The notes beneath the pieces are model-generated. The model was not told the DNA's origin, made no database searches, and saw only the letters and a list, made by a program, of their open reading frames with translations. Of a stretch of DNA of 64,000 nucleotides, positions 49,542 through 57,886 are shown in pieces. Location: positions 400,924-464,923 of the forward strand of contig NZ_SJKD01000008.1 of assembly GCF_004331485.1 (NCBI RefSeq), given 5' to 3'. The stretch is from Kribbella capetownensis. Lineage in GTDB: Bacteria > Actinomycetota > Actinomycetes > Propionibacteriales > Kribbellaceae. The position numbers were made by a program, and so were the translations under genes. How positions within the stretch are numbered: the stretch's first letter is position 1; the number at the start of each line of letters is the position of its first letter.

Positions 49542-50591
49542 GTGACCGACGAACCCGACGCGTACGACGTGTTCGTGCAAGGCACGGTGTTCCTCGACAT
49601 CGTGCTCACCGGCCTGGAGTCCGCGCCGACCACCGGGACCGAGATCTTCGCCGAGGGCATGGGCTCCTGCCCGGGTGGGGTGGCGAACTTCGCCATCGCG
49701 GCCGCCCGCCTCGGCCTGAAGAGCGGTCTCGCGGCCGTCTTCGGCGACGACGTGTACGCCGACTTCTGCTGGCGCACCCTGGCCGACCAGGAGGGTGTTG
49801 ATCTGTCCCACTCCCGCCGGATCGGCCACTGGCACTCCCCAGTCACCGTCTCGATGTCGATCGACCGCGACCGCGCGATGGTCACCCACGCCCACGAGGC
49901 CCCGGGTGACCCGAGCAAGCTGGTTGGCCCGGGCCTGAACACTCGGTCCGCGATCGTGCCGGTCGCCGACGAACTGCCCGGCTGGACCGTCGAGGCGCGA
50001 GAGTCCGGTGCGCTGCTGTTCGGCGACGTCGGCTGGGACCCGACCGACGAGTGGTCCCCCGCAGTACTCGACGTACTGGAAGGCTTCCACGCGTTCACGC
50101 CGAACGCGGGTGAGGCGATGGCCTACACCCGCACCGACACACCCAAGGCCGCGCTGCACAAGTTGGCCGATCGGGTCCCGCTCGCGGTGGTCACCAACGG
50201 CGCGGACGGCGTACTCGCGATCGACTCCGCTACGGGCGAGGAGGAGCAGGTCCCCGCCCTACCGGTCCGGTCGTACGACCCGACCGGTGCGGGCGACGTC
50301 TTCCTGGCGTCACTGGTCCTCGGCACCCTCCGCGGCTGGCCGCTGGCCCACCGCCTCGCCTTCGGCAACCTGTGCGCGGGCCTGTCGGTCCAGCACTTCG
50401 GCGGATCGCTCGCGGCCCCCGGTTGGGGCGACATCATCGACTGGGTCCGCGACCACAGCCGGCACCGTCCCGGAGGCGTCGACCCCGACATCCTGAAGCA
50501 CTACACGTTCATCGGCGACGTTCTCCCCGAGGGCCCGGTCCCGATCGTCCGCCGGGCGTCGGCCACCATCGCCCGCCTGTCCGACGCCTGA
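49542..50591 (+). CDS. PfkB-family carbohydrate kinase
   Basis: About 349 residues of the ribokinase/PfkB fold. GSCPGGVANFAIAAARLGLKSGLAAVFGDD (substrate-binding) and DPTGAGDVFLASLVLG (anion hole with catalytic Asp) are intact. The sugar substrate is not predictable. GTG at 49542 lies 10 nt after AAGGAG; an in-frame ATG at 49521 has AAGG directly abutting it. Its last 282 bp are also read in antisense by the MFS transporter gene. Confidence 0.9.
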   Translation: MTDEPDAYDVFVQGTVFLDIVLTGLESAPTTGTEIFAEGMGSCPGGVANFAIAAARLGLKSGLAAVFGDDVYADFCWRTLADQEGVDLSHSRRIGHWHSPVTVSMSIDRDRAMVTHAHEAPGDPSKLVGPGLNTRSAIVPVADELPGWTVEARESGALLFGDVGWDPTDEWSPAVLDVLEGFHAFTPNAGEAMAYTRTDTPKAALHKLADRVPLAVVTNGADGVLAIDSATGEEEQVPALPVRSYDPTGAGDVFLASLVLGTLRGWPLAHRLAFGNLCAGLSVQHFGGSLAAPGWGDIIDWVRDHSRHRPGGVDPDILKHYTFIGDVLPEGPVPIVRRASATIARLSDA

Positions 50592-51743
50592 CCGCCACAC
50601 CGTCACTGCGACGACCGCCAGCAGTACGCCGCCGGCCAGGAACCCGTGGGTCGGCGACGCCCGGTCGATCGCCAGCCCGGCAAGCACTGAGCCGGCCGAG
50701 CTGCCGAGGTTGTTGGCCGTGTTGATCCACGTACTCGCCTCGGTGCGCTGGTGCGCCGGCGTGACGTCGTCTGCGGCCAGGTAGGCGACCACGAACAGCG
50801 GTGCCACGGCGAGACCGGCGACCGCCATCACGACCCCGAGCACGACCAGGTTAGGCGCAAGCGACGCGGCCGACAGTCCGATGGCGAGTACGCCGATCAG
50901 TCCGGCGAGGTGGATCGGCCAGGACCGCGTGTGTTTCCGGCGGGCCCAAAGGAGTCCGCCGACGACACTGCCGAGACCGATGCCTGCCTCGACGTACCCG
51001 GCCGCGCCGGGGTTGCCGGCACGCTGGGCGACACCGGCCACGCACAAGTAAGCGATGCTGACGCCGGACGCGGTGACCATGATGACGAGCAGGATCCGCC
51101 GCAACGGCCGGATCGTGAGCGGCCCCAACGGGTGGCGGTCGGGCGGCGCAGCGGTCGTATGGGTTGTGATCGGGCTCGTGACCATGAGGATGGTCCCGGC
51201 GAGCATGAGGACGGCGCAACAGGTGAGCGCCGACCGGGCGGATGCGACGCTGATCAGTACGCCGGCGAGCAGCGGACCGCCCAGATACAGCGATTCCTCG
51301 CAGACTGCGTCCAGCGCGTAGGCCCGTTCCTTCAGGCCGGTGCCGTCGGTGAGCAGCCGCCAGTTCGACCGCATCGACGGTCCCAACGGTGGTGCGAGGA
51401 TTCCCGCCGTACCGACCAGCAGCAGTACCACGCTGTCCGCCGTACGAGTCGATGCGACCAGAGCGACGGATGAGCCGGCGGCCAGCAGCGGAAGGACGCG
51501 ACGCTGGCTGAAACGGTCGACGAGGCGGGCTTTGTAGGGCATCGACAACGATGCGAGGCCGAACAACGCGACAGCCGTCCCGGCGGTCGCGAACGAATCG
51601 GTGGAATGCTGGACAGTGAACAGCAAGGACAACGGGAGCAGACCGTACGCCAACCGCCCGAACAACGCCGGCACAAACGTGCGCAACGCCAACGGCAGCA
51701 GCAAAACATCACGGTAGCTCCCGGCACGAGAAGTGCCGGACAT
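50310..51743 (-). CDS. MFS transporter with antisense C-terminal extension
   Basis: 477 residues. Twelve membrane segments are visible through about residue 383, ending LLAVVAVTVWRS; helix 4-5 loop and GLIGVLAIGLSAASLAPNLVVLGVVM fit an exporter of the DHA1 type. The natural end should be near there, but the frame continues 94 residues, hydrophilic and Asp/Gly rich, entirely antisense to pfkB. ATG at 51743 with AGGAGC 7 nt upstream; an inverted repeat spans its first codons. Substrate unknown. Confidence 0.88.
   Translation of the reverse strand: MSGTSRAGSYRDVLLLPLALRTFVPALFGRLAYGLLPLSLLFTVQHSTDSFATAGTAVALFGLASLSMPYKARLVDRFSQRRVLPLLAAGSSVALVASTRTADSVVLLLVGTAGILAPPLGPSMRSNWRLLTDGTGLKERAYALDAVCEESLYLGGPLLAGVLISVASARSALTCCAVLMLAGTILMVTSPITTHTTAAPPDRHPLGPLTIRPLRRILLVIMVTASGVSIAYLCVAGVAQRAGNPGAAGYVEAGIGLGSVVGGLLWARRKHTRSWPIHLAGLIGVLAIGLSAASLAPNLVVLGVVMAVAGLAVAPLFVVAYLAADDVTPAHQRTEASTWINTANNLGSSAGSVLAGLAIDRASPTHGFLAGGVLLAVVAVTVWRSGVGQAGDGGRRPADDRDRALGENVADERVVLQDVGVDASGTVPAVVADPVDDVAPTGGRERSAEVLDRQARAQVAEGEAVGQRPAAEGAEDQ
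51721..51739 (-). promoter_or_regulatory. Hairpin within the first codons of the MFS gene
   Basis: CCGGCAC-GAGAA-GTGCCGG: 7-bp perfect arms covering codons 2-8. A stem this close to the start codon could lower translation, as seen for some efflux genes. Confidence 0.35.
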
Positions 51744-51842
51744 GATTTCGCTCCTAGAGATCCACAAGGACAGGGCTCAACCGCGCCAACCAGCGCAGGA
51801 GCCATCTCTAGTCACGGGAAGAAAACATGCCGCGAGCGTACC

Positions 51843-52280
51843 TCAGTCGAGCGTTCCTCGCGGGGACACCCACAGGTGAGGCTGGCCGGTGACAGCGGAG
51901 ATGTGTTCGAAGTCGGCGTCGTAGTGCAGGATCACGGCGCCGTGCTGCTCGGCGACGGCCGCGGTCAGGAGGTCGACCACTCCAGCGGCACGGTGATGGC
52001 CGCGGGCAGCCATCCGGACCTGCACCTCGCGGGCACGCTCGGCGATCGCCTCGCTGATCGGCAGATTGACGTACAGCGATCGCCGGCGCTCGCTGATCGT
52101 CTTCACGCCGGAGTGATCACGTCCCGAGTAGCCGGCTTCGAGATCGACGGTGACACAGGTCGCCGCTGCCCGGTCGACGATCAGCCCTGCGATGATCGAT
52201 CGCACCGCCGGATGCCGGGCACGCGCCTGCGCCGAGGTATCGATCAGGTAGAGCTTGCCGACCGACGCAACCGTGGTCAA
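51843..52280 (-). CDS. vapC: PIN-domain toxin (VapC-like)
   Basis: 145 residues. Metal-binding acids of PIN ribonucleases: Asp14 in YLIDTSA, Glu in VDLEAGYS, Asp in GVVDLLTAAVAE and Asp in LHYDADFEHIS. It would cleave RNA, perhaps tRNA or rRNA, when freed from its antitoxin. TTG start at 52280 overlaps the antitoxin stop (TTGA); no ATG or GTG nearby gives a complete first beta strand. Confidence 0.9.
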   Translation of the reverse strand: MTTVASVGKLYLIDTSAQARARHPAVRSIIAGLIVDRAAATCVTVDLEAGYSGRDHSGVKTISERRRSLYVNLPISEAIAERAREVQVRMAARGHHRAAGVVDLLTAAVAEQHGAVILHYDADFEHISAVTGQPHLWVSPRGTLD

Positions 52281-52486
52281 CGACGCGCCTCACGCCTGAT
52301 GTCGGGGTCGTCGATGTCCGGCCCGGCACCGAGCGCGAACGGGTCGTCCAGGAGCGCCTCGATCCGTTCTCGTCGTCTGGCCACGAACTCAAGTGCGGCG
52401 TTGACCGTGTCCTTCTTCGTCACTGTCCCCAACTCCTTCGCGGCCAGCGCCAACGCCTCGTCGTCCAGATCGATCATCGTCTTCAT
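52277..52486 (-). CDS. vapB: Antitoxin (VapB-like)
   Basis: 69 residues. The N-terminal ribbon-helix-helix (TMIDLDDEALALAAKELGTVTKKDTVNAALEFVARRRER) fits type II VapB antitoxins; the C-terminal acidic tail would wrap the toxin. First gene of the pair; the operator overlaps its start codon. Confidence 0.9.
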   Translation of the reverse strand: MKTMIDLDDEALALAAKELGTVTKKDTVNAALEFVARRRERIEALLDDPFALGAGPDIDDPDIRREARR

Positions 52487-52516
52487 ATATACGACGGTAT
52501 GTGTCCGTATATATAT
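52486..52516. promoter_or_regulatory. VapBC operator and promoter region
   Basis: TATATA-CG-ACGG (52486-52497) and CCGT-ATATATAT (52505-52516) form an interrupted inverted repeat around TATGTGT. The left arm overlaps the ATG at 52486. This AT-rich spot is conspicuous in its surroundings. A VapBC complex binding here would autorepress. Confidence 0.65.
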
Positions 52517-52644
52517 CTGGATATCCTCTGGATCACAAAGTCATCAGATCGTTGCGGGGTGGAATTGCCCCTTCCCGACCCAATCCCGGCCGTAGGGTCT
52601 TCTGTGGTGCGCGGGCTGTGGGACTGCGCGGATGGAGGACTGTG

Positions 52645-53919
52645 ATGGTGGGTGCTGGGATCAGTAGGCGGAGGGTGCTGGCGGCTGGTGGTGGGCTGGC
52701 GGCTTTGGCGGTGGCTGGGTGCGGGTCGGACAGCGGTCGGCCTTCGGGTGGTGGCGGTGGGGACAAGCCGGCTCTTCAGCAGTGGTATCACCAGTACGGC
52801 GAGGCCGGGACGCAGCAGGCGGTGGAGAAGTACGCGAAGGAGTACCCGGACGCGACGGTCGGCATCCAGTGGTCGCCGGGCGACTACGACAAGAAGACCG
52901 CTACCGCGCTCCTGACCGACCAGGGTCCGGACGTGTTCGAGTACGTCAACGGTCCGACGATCGACATGATCAAGGCGGGTCAGGTGGTCGAGCTGACCGA
53001 TCTGCCCGGCGACACCAAGGACGACTTCACGCCGTCGCTGATCGCCCGGATGTCCTACCAGGACAAGCTTTACGCGATCCCGCAGGTCACCGACATGCAG
53101 CTGCTCGTCTACCGTAAGAGCCTGCTCAGCGCGGCCGGCATTCAGCCGCCGCAGACAGTCGACGAGCTGCAGGCCGCCGCCAAGGCGCTGACGACGGACA
53201 AGGTGAAGGGCCTGTTCGTCGGCAACGATGGCGGCGTCGGAGTGCTCGGCGGACCGGCGCTCTGGTCGGCCGGCCTGGACTACCTGACCGACGACAACCA
53301 GTTCGGCTTCGACGACCCGGCCGCCGTCGAGTCGCTGCACAAGCTGCGCGAGTTGTTCACCTCGAAGACTCTGTTGCTCGGGGCACCAACCGACTGGTCC
53401 GACCCGTCCGCGTTCACCCAGGGGCTGACCGCGATGCAGTTCACCGGCCTGTGGACACTACCGGTGATCGAGAAGGCGTTCCCCAACGACTACGGCGTAC
53501 TGCCGTGGCCGAAGCTGAACGCGACCACCGGCAAGCCGAGCGTCCCGGTCGGCGCCTACGGTTCCTGCGTCAACGCGAAGTCGAAGAACGTCGACGCGGC
53601 GAAGAAGTTCGTCCAATGGCTGTGGGTCGGCCAGACCGACAAGCAGCTCGACTTCGCCCAGTCGTACGGCTTCCACATCCCGGCCCGCAAGAGCCTGGCC
53701 GCGAAGGCGGAGAAGCTGAAGTCCGGCCCGGCCGCCGACGCGGTCACGTTCGTCAACGAGAACGGCCACGCCCAGACCCCGATCCTGTGGTCGCCCAAGT
53801 CCAGTTCGGCGTACTCCGACGCGCTCAACCGGATCATCCGCAGCGGATCGGATCCGGCCACCGAGATCAAGACGGTCAAGTCTGTCGTGGACGCGGAACT
53901 CAAGCGCATCGCCGGCTGA
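52645..53919 (+). CDS. Orphan sugar ABC substrate-binding lipoprotein
   Basis: 424 residues. Tat-like signal with lipobox (SRRRVLAAGGGLAALAVAGC), then a Gly-rich linker and a family 1 binding domain (YHQYGEAGTQQAVEKYAKEYPDATVGIQWSPGDY, DVFEYVNGPTIDMIKAGQVVEL). ATG at 52645 has GGAGG 6 nt upstream; upstream in-frame ATGs would place 48 residues before the signal. No permease or ATPase gene is next to it, so it works with a system elsewhere or the transporter was lost. Confidence 0.9.
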   Translation: MVGAGISRRRVLAAGGGLAALAVAGCGSDSGRPSGGGGGDKPALQQWYHQYGEAGTQQAVEKYAKEYPDATVGIQWSPGDYDKKTATALLTDQGPDVFEYVNGPTIDMIKAGQVVELTDLPGDTKDDFTPSLIARMSYQDKLYAIPQVTDMQLLVYRKSLLSAAGIQPPQTVDELQAAAKALTTDKVKGLFVGNDGGVGVLGGPALWSAGLDYLTDDNQFGFDDPAAVESLHKLRELFTSKTLLLGAPTDWSDPSAFTQGLTAMQFTGLWTLPVIEKAFPNDYGVLPWPKLNATTGKPSVPVGAYGSCVNAKSKNVDAAKKFVQWLWVGQTDKQLDFAQSYGFHIPARKSLAAKAEKLKSGPAADAVTFVNENGHAQTPILWSPKSSSAYSDALNRIIRSGSDPATEIKTVKSVVDAELKRIAG

Positions 53920-53939
53920 CCGGATGGCAGAGTGGGTGC

Positions 53940-54353
53940 ATGATCACCGTGCACCCACTCACCGATGACGACCGCGAACTGATCGAACTGGCCGGCCGGA
54001 CCGTGGACGCGAACACCGACGGACCGGACGGCGTCTACACGATGGGCGCCGCGGTGCGCGGTGTGGACGGACGGATGTACGCCGGCATCAACCTGTACCA
54101 CTTCACCGGCGGCCCGTGCGCCGAGTTGGTGGCGCTCGGCCGAGCCCGGGCGGAAGGTGCGCGCGAGCTCACCACAATCGTGGCCGTAGGCAACGAAGGC
54201 CGCGGCGTCGTCGGCCCCTGCGGACGCGACCGCCAGGTCCTCGTCGACTACCACCCGGGCATCCGCGTCATCCTGCCCACCGCCGAGGGCATCGGCTCCG
54301 TCCTGGCCACCGACCTCCTCCCAGGCGCCTACCGCTGGACCCCGAACCCCTGA
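53940..54353 (+). CDS. Cytidine-deaminase-like protein with altered zinc site
   Basis: 137 residues of the cytidine deaminase/blasticidin-deaminase fold. The first zinc motif C60-A-E62 (GPCAELVAL) is present and contains the proton-shuttle Glu. The second motif reads P-C94-G-R-D97 where the usual PCxxC has a second Cys. The Asp may still bind zinc, or activity may be altered. It follows the binding-protein gene by 20 bp and may be cotranscribed. Substrate could be a nucleoside or an unrelated guanidine/amine. Confidence 0.82.
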   Translation: MITVHPLTDDDRELIELAGRTVDANTDGPDGVYTMGAAVRGVDGRMYAGINLYHFTGGPCAELVALGRARAEGARELTTIVAVGNEGRGVVGPCGRDRQVLVDYHPGIRVILPTAEGIGSVLATDLLPGAYRWTPNP

Positions 54354-54393
54354 CGACGGATGACCCCGGGCTCCGGGGCCATCCGTCGCGCGG

Positions 54394-56742
54394 TCAGTGC
54401 CGCACGGTGTACGCCTGGTCGAGCGTGTTGCCGTGACTGTCGGCGACGGTGGTTCGCACCGACACCGTTTTCCCGTCCGCCGGGGCGGTGACCTCGGCGA
54501 CGTACCGGTTGGGGCCGGTCCGGCGGACCTTGGCCGGTTGCCAGGTCGCGCCGTCGTCGGTCGACGTCTGCAGGCCGACGGCGGTGAGCGTGCCGACCTT
54601 TGCTCCGAGCAACGGCTTGAGCTCGAACGGCAGCACCTTCGGCGTACCTCTCCCGTACTTGACCGTCCACAACGGCAGGGCCGTCTTGGTGGCCGTCGTA
54701 CCTGACGTGAACCGCCACGAGCTGATGGTCCTGGTGGACACACCGAGCGGCGACCCCATGGTCACCAGATCCAGCTTGTACGTCGCCTCGTCCGGCGAGA
54801 CGTCGACCGCCGCAGTCCCGTCGTTCGGGACCTTGACGTGGGTGCCTCCGTCGGGGCTCAGCGTGAACGTACCGGTCCTGCTCGCGATGTGTCCGGACCC
54901 GTCGGTGCCCGCAGCGGAGAGCGTGAGGACGTCACCCGCACGCGACAGGTCAGTGTGGTTCACGGCGTCGAGGGACTGGAACTCCAGCAGGCGGGCGTCA
55001 GCTACGACCGGCGTCACGACAGTGTCGCCCCACTGACTGGCACAAGTCCGGCCGGCCCGGCAGTCGACCGCGGACTGAGTGAATCCGGCCCGAGCGGTGT
55101 CACTCAGGTACTGCACCCGAGGCTGCCAGCGGAAGTCGTCGGCCACGGTCATCCGGACGATCGGAGTGGCGGGAAGCTTGGTGTACTTGTAGGCCTCGAG
55201 AAAGTCGATGCCGACTCTGGGCGACACCCGCAGGGCCGACCACACTGCCGTCGTCTGCTCGGCGCCGGCGGTGATCGTCGGCTGAAGTGTCGCCAGTTGG
55301 CTGTCCCGAACGGCCTTGGTGAATCCGTCGAAGGTCCCGTCGAGCTTCCCCCAGTGCAAGTGGTACACCACCGGGCTGTCGGTGTACCCGCCTTCCGGAT
55401 CGGGCGCGCCGACGGCGAACTCGCTGTGGATGTTGCTGGTCAGGCCGGGCACCGACGCACCCACCTGGCCGGTGAACAGGACCGGATCGCCGAAGCCACC
55501 GACTCCGCCACCGTACGTGAACAGCGGCGTCACCAACTCGTAGGAAGCCAAGGTGAAGTCGTTGCCGGCGCGCTGGTCGGGGACCGAGATCTTGACCGGC
55601 TTCGCCTGCCGGGCGTCGAGTGTGATCGTTCGATCTGCCGTCATGTCGAGCTGCGGCAGGACCAGGTCCGTCGATTCCTTGCGGTCGGTCTCGGTGCCGA
55701 ACCAGGACTCCAGCAGGTAGCGGCCCTTGGGAACCCGCAACTGGTACTCGCTGCCGTCACCCCCCAGGAAGAGCTGAGAGCCGTCGTGCTCCTCGGTCGC
55801 GTCGCGATCTACGAGGAAGTCGTAGTAGTCCGACGTCTCCGTGCCGGTCCGGTCGAGGTGACGGACGGTCAGGTCGTAGCTCTCCACCTCGCGCTGTACG
55901 GCGAGAGTGGTGGTGAGTGTGTCACCGGAGGCGAGTCGCGCCGTCAGTCTGCCGGTGTACAGCCCGTCAGGCCCGGCGTGGTTGGTGTTCGAGGTGACGA
56001 CGACCTGAGCGGTGCCATGGGCCGGAACGGTCAGCGACGACGCGCTCAAGCTCACCGCGGACGCGGGTGCCGGTTTGCCGTCGGGCGCCGTCAGTACGGC
56101 CTCGAGTTCGAGCTGGACCGGTTCCTCACCGTCGTTGGTGTAGGTGACGGTCTTGTCCTGCGGCTTGTCGTCGGTGTGCGGCCAGCGCTGCTCGTCGTAC
56201 TCGATCGACTCGGTGCTCGGCACCACCGGCAACTTGACGGATGAGCCACCGGGCGGCGCGGCGTGTCCGTCGTCGAGCCAGATCTTGCTGACGGGCACCG
56301 CGGGCCGGCGGGTGCCGGCCAGTTCGGCGTACAGGTCGGCGGCCTTGGCCTTCGGGACCCGGACAGACGTCGGCCTGGAGGACGTGACGACCAGCGGAAG
56401 GCTGTCGTCGTCGCTGACCATCTGGCGAAGGTCGAACAGCCGCCGGTCGAGCCGGTCGTCGGCGATCAACCGGCCGGCGTCGGACGGTACGACGAAGACG
56501 GCGCCAGGCGTCCGGTGGATCGAGAAGCGAACGTTCCGGCGGCCCGGGCCGGGGACGAACCGGACCTGGCGCAGATCCGGGGAGGTCTGCACCTGGTCAC
56601 CTGTGATCAGGGTGACCGTGCGATCGAGCCCGGCCGGCTGAACGGCCGGAGGCGGCGCGGCAGCGGATGGGGAGGACAGACCGATGGCTGTGACGAACAA
56701 CGTCACAGCCATCGGCAGGAGTGATCGGCGGAAAGCTCTCAT
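54394..56742 (-). CDS. Secreted subtilase-like protein lacking the S8 protease domain
   Basis: 782 residues with signal peptide (MRAFRRSLLPMAVTLFVTAIGLSSPSAAA). Residues about 37-155 match the N-terminal region of large actinobacterial S8 proteases (TVTLITGDQVQ, VRFVPGPGR, DAGRLIADDRLDRRLFDL, SKIWLDDG). Residues from about 180 match the region after their catalytic domain (EYDEQRWPHTDDKPQDKTVTYTNDGEEPVQLELEAVLT). The Asp/His/Ser catalytic blocks expected between are absent. The remainder is a series of beta domains. It may bind substrates or cell surfaces, act as an inhibitor-like decoy, or be a relic; the frame is intact. Confidence 0.8.
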   Translation of the reverse strand: MRAFRRSLLPMAVTLFVTAIGLSSPSAAAPPPAVQPAGLDRTVTLITGDQVQTSPDLRQVRFVPGPGRRNVRFSIHRTPGAVFVVPSDAGRLIADDRLDRRLFDLRQMVSDDDSLPLVVTSSRPTSVRVPKAKAADLYAELAGTRRPAVPVSKIWLDDGHAAPPGGSSVKLPVVPSTESIEYDEQRWPHTDDKPQDKTVTYTNDGEEPVQLELEAVLTAPDGKPAPASAVSLSASSLTVPAHGTAQVVVTSNTNHAGPDGLYTGRLTARLASGDTLTTTLAVQREVESYDLTVRHLDRTGTETSDYYDFLVDRDATEEHDGSQLFLGGDGSEYQLRVPKGRYLLESWFGTETDRKESTDLVLPQLDMTADRTITLDARQAKPVKISVPDQRAGNDFTLASYELVTPLFTYGGGVGGFGDPVLFTGQVGASVPGLTSNIHSEFAVGAPDPEGGYTDSPVVYHLHWGKLDGTFDGFTKAVRDSQLATLQPTITAGAEQTTAVWSALRVSPRVGIDFLEAYKYTKLPATPIVRMTVADDFRWQPRVQYLSDTARAGFTQSAVDCRAGRTCASQWGDTVVTPVVADARLLEFQSLDAVNHTDLSRAGDVLTLSAAGTDGSGHIASRTGTFTLSPDGGTHVKVPNDGTAAVDVSPDEATYKLDLVTMGSPLGVSTRTISSWRFTSGTTATKTALPLWTVKYGRGTPKVLPFELKPLLGAKVGTLTAVGLQTSTDDGATWQPAKVRRTGPNRYVAEVTAPADGKTVSVRTTVADSHGNTLDQAYTVRH

Positions 56743-56877
56743 GTCCAGCTTCTGTCCGAAGCGGCCCGATCATTACAGCCCTCGGCACGCTCAGCTGGGA
56801 TTCAGCTGGACCTCACCCTCGCAGAACCACCAGGTGACAGCCACAGGCCAGCGCCTGGCCCAAGCAGCGGAACGGCT

Positions 56878-57870
56878 TCAGAACGCCGGGATGACGTCCT
56901 TGCCGTAGGCCGCGAGCGTCTCTTCCTTCCCGTCGTGCTGCAGGTAGACCGCGAACTGGTCGACGCCGAGCGCGTTCAGCTCGTTCAGCCGGGCGATGTG
57001 CTGGTCGACCGGGCCGAGGATGCAGAAGCGATCGACCACCTCGTCCGGGACGAAGGCGGTGTGGGTGTTTCCGGCCCGCCCATGCTCGGCATAGTCGTAG
57101 CCCTTCCGGCCCTCGATGTAATCGGTCAGCGCCTTCGGCACCGCGCCCGACGTACCGTAACGACCGACGATGTCGGCCACGTGGTTGCCAACCATCCCAC
57201 CGAACCAGCGGGTCTGTTCGCGTTGGTGCTCCAGGTCGTCCCCGACGTACGCCGGTGCCGCGACGCAGAACTTGATGGCCGCGGGATCACGGCCGGTCTC
57301 CTCGGCAGAACGACGTACCGCTGTGATCATCCACGCCGCGATGTCAGGGTCCGCGAGTTGCAGGATGTAGCCGTCGCCGACCTCACCGGTCGCGGCCAGC
57401 GCCCTCGGCCCGTACGCCGCGACCCACACGTCCAGGGCGCCCTTGTCGACCCAGGCGAACTTGAGTTGCTGGCCTCGATACTCGACCGTCTCGCCGCGGG
57501 CCAGCGCGCGGACCACGTGGACGCATTCCTTCATCTGGTCGATCGTGCCGGGCTTCGCGCCGAGCGTGCGCAGGGCGGAGTCGCCGCGGCCGATCCCGCA
57601 GATCGTCCGGTTGCCGAACATCTCGTTCAGCGTGGCGAACTGGGACGCGATCACCGTCCAGTCGCGGGTGCCCGGGTTCGTCACCATCGGGCCGACGATC
57701 ACTCGCTGCGTGGCGGCGAGGATCTGGCTGTAGATGACGAACGGCTCCTGCCAGAGCAGGTGCGAGTCGAACGTCCAGACGTAGTCGAACCCCGCGTCCT
57801 CCGCCTTCCGCGCCAGCTCCACGACCGCGGACGCCGGCGGATCACACTGGAACACCACTCCGAAGTCCAC
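56878..57870 (-). CDS. F420-dependent LLM-class oxidoreductase (TIGR03842-like)
   Basis: 330 residues of the luciferase-like F420 family. FGVVFQCDPPASAVVELARKAEDAGFDYVWTFDSHLLWQEPFVIYSQILAATQRVIVGPMVTNPGTRDW, LFGNRTICGIGRGDSALR-like segment and GEVGDGYILQLADP fit this TIGR group. GTG at 57870 with GGGGGAAG upstream. It follows hydantoinase by 16 bp in the same operon, suggesting a redox step in pyrimidine or hydantoin metabolism, perhaps replacing dihydropyrimidine dehydrogenase, which is not seen. Confidence 0.9.
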   Translation of the reverse strand: MDFGVVFQCDPPASAVVELARKAEDAGFDYVWTFDSHLLWQEPFVIYSQILAATQRVIVGPMVTNPGTRDWTVIASQFATLNEMFGNRTICGIGRGDSALRTLGAKPGTIDQMKECVHVVRALARGETVEYRGQQLKFAWVDKGALDVWVAAYGPRALAATGEVGDGYILQLADPDIAAWMITAVRRSAEETGRDPAAIKFCVAAPAYVGDDLEHQREQTRWFGGMVGNHVADIVGRYGTSGAVPKALTDYIEGRKGYDYAEHGRAGNTHTAFVPDEVVDRFCILGPVDQHIARLNELNALGVDQFAVYLQHDGKEETLAAYGKDVIPAF

Positions 57871-57886
57871 GGTCTTCCCCCTCGTT

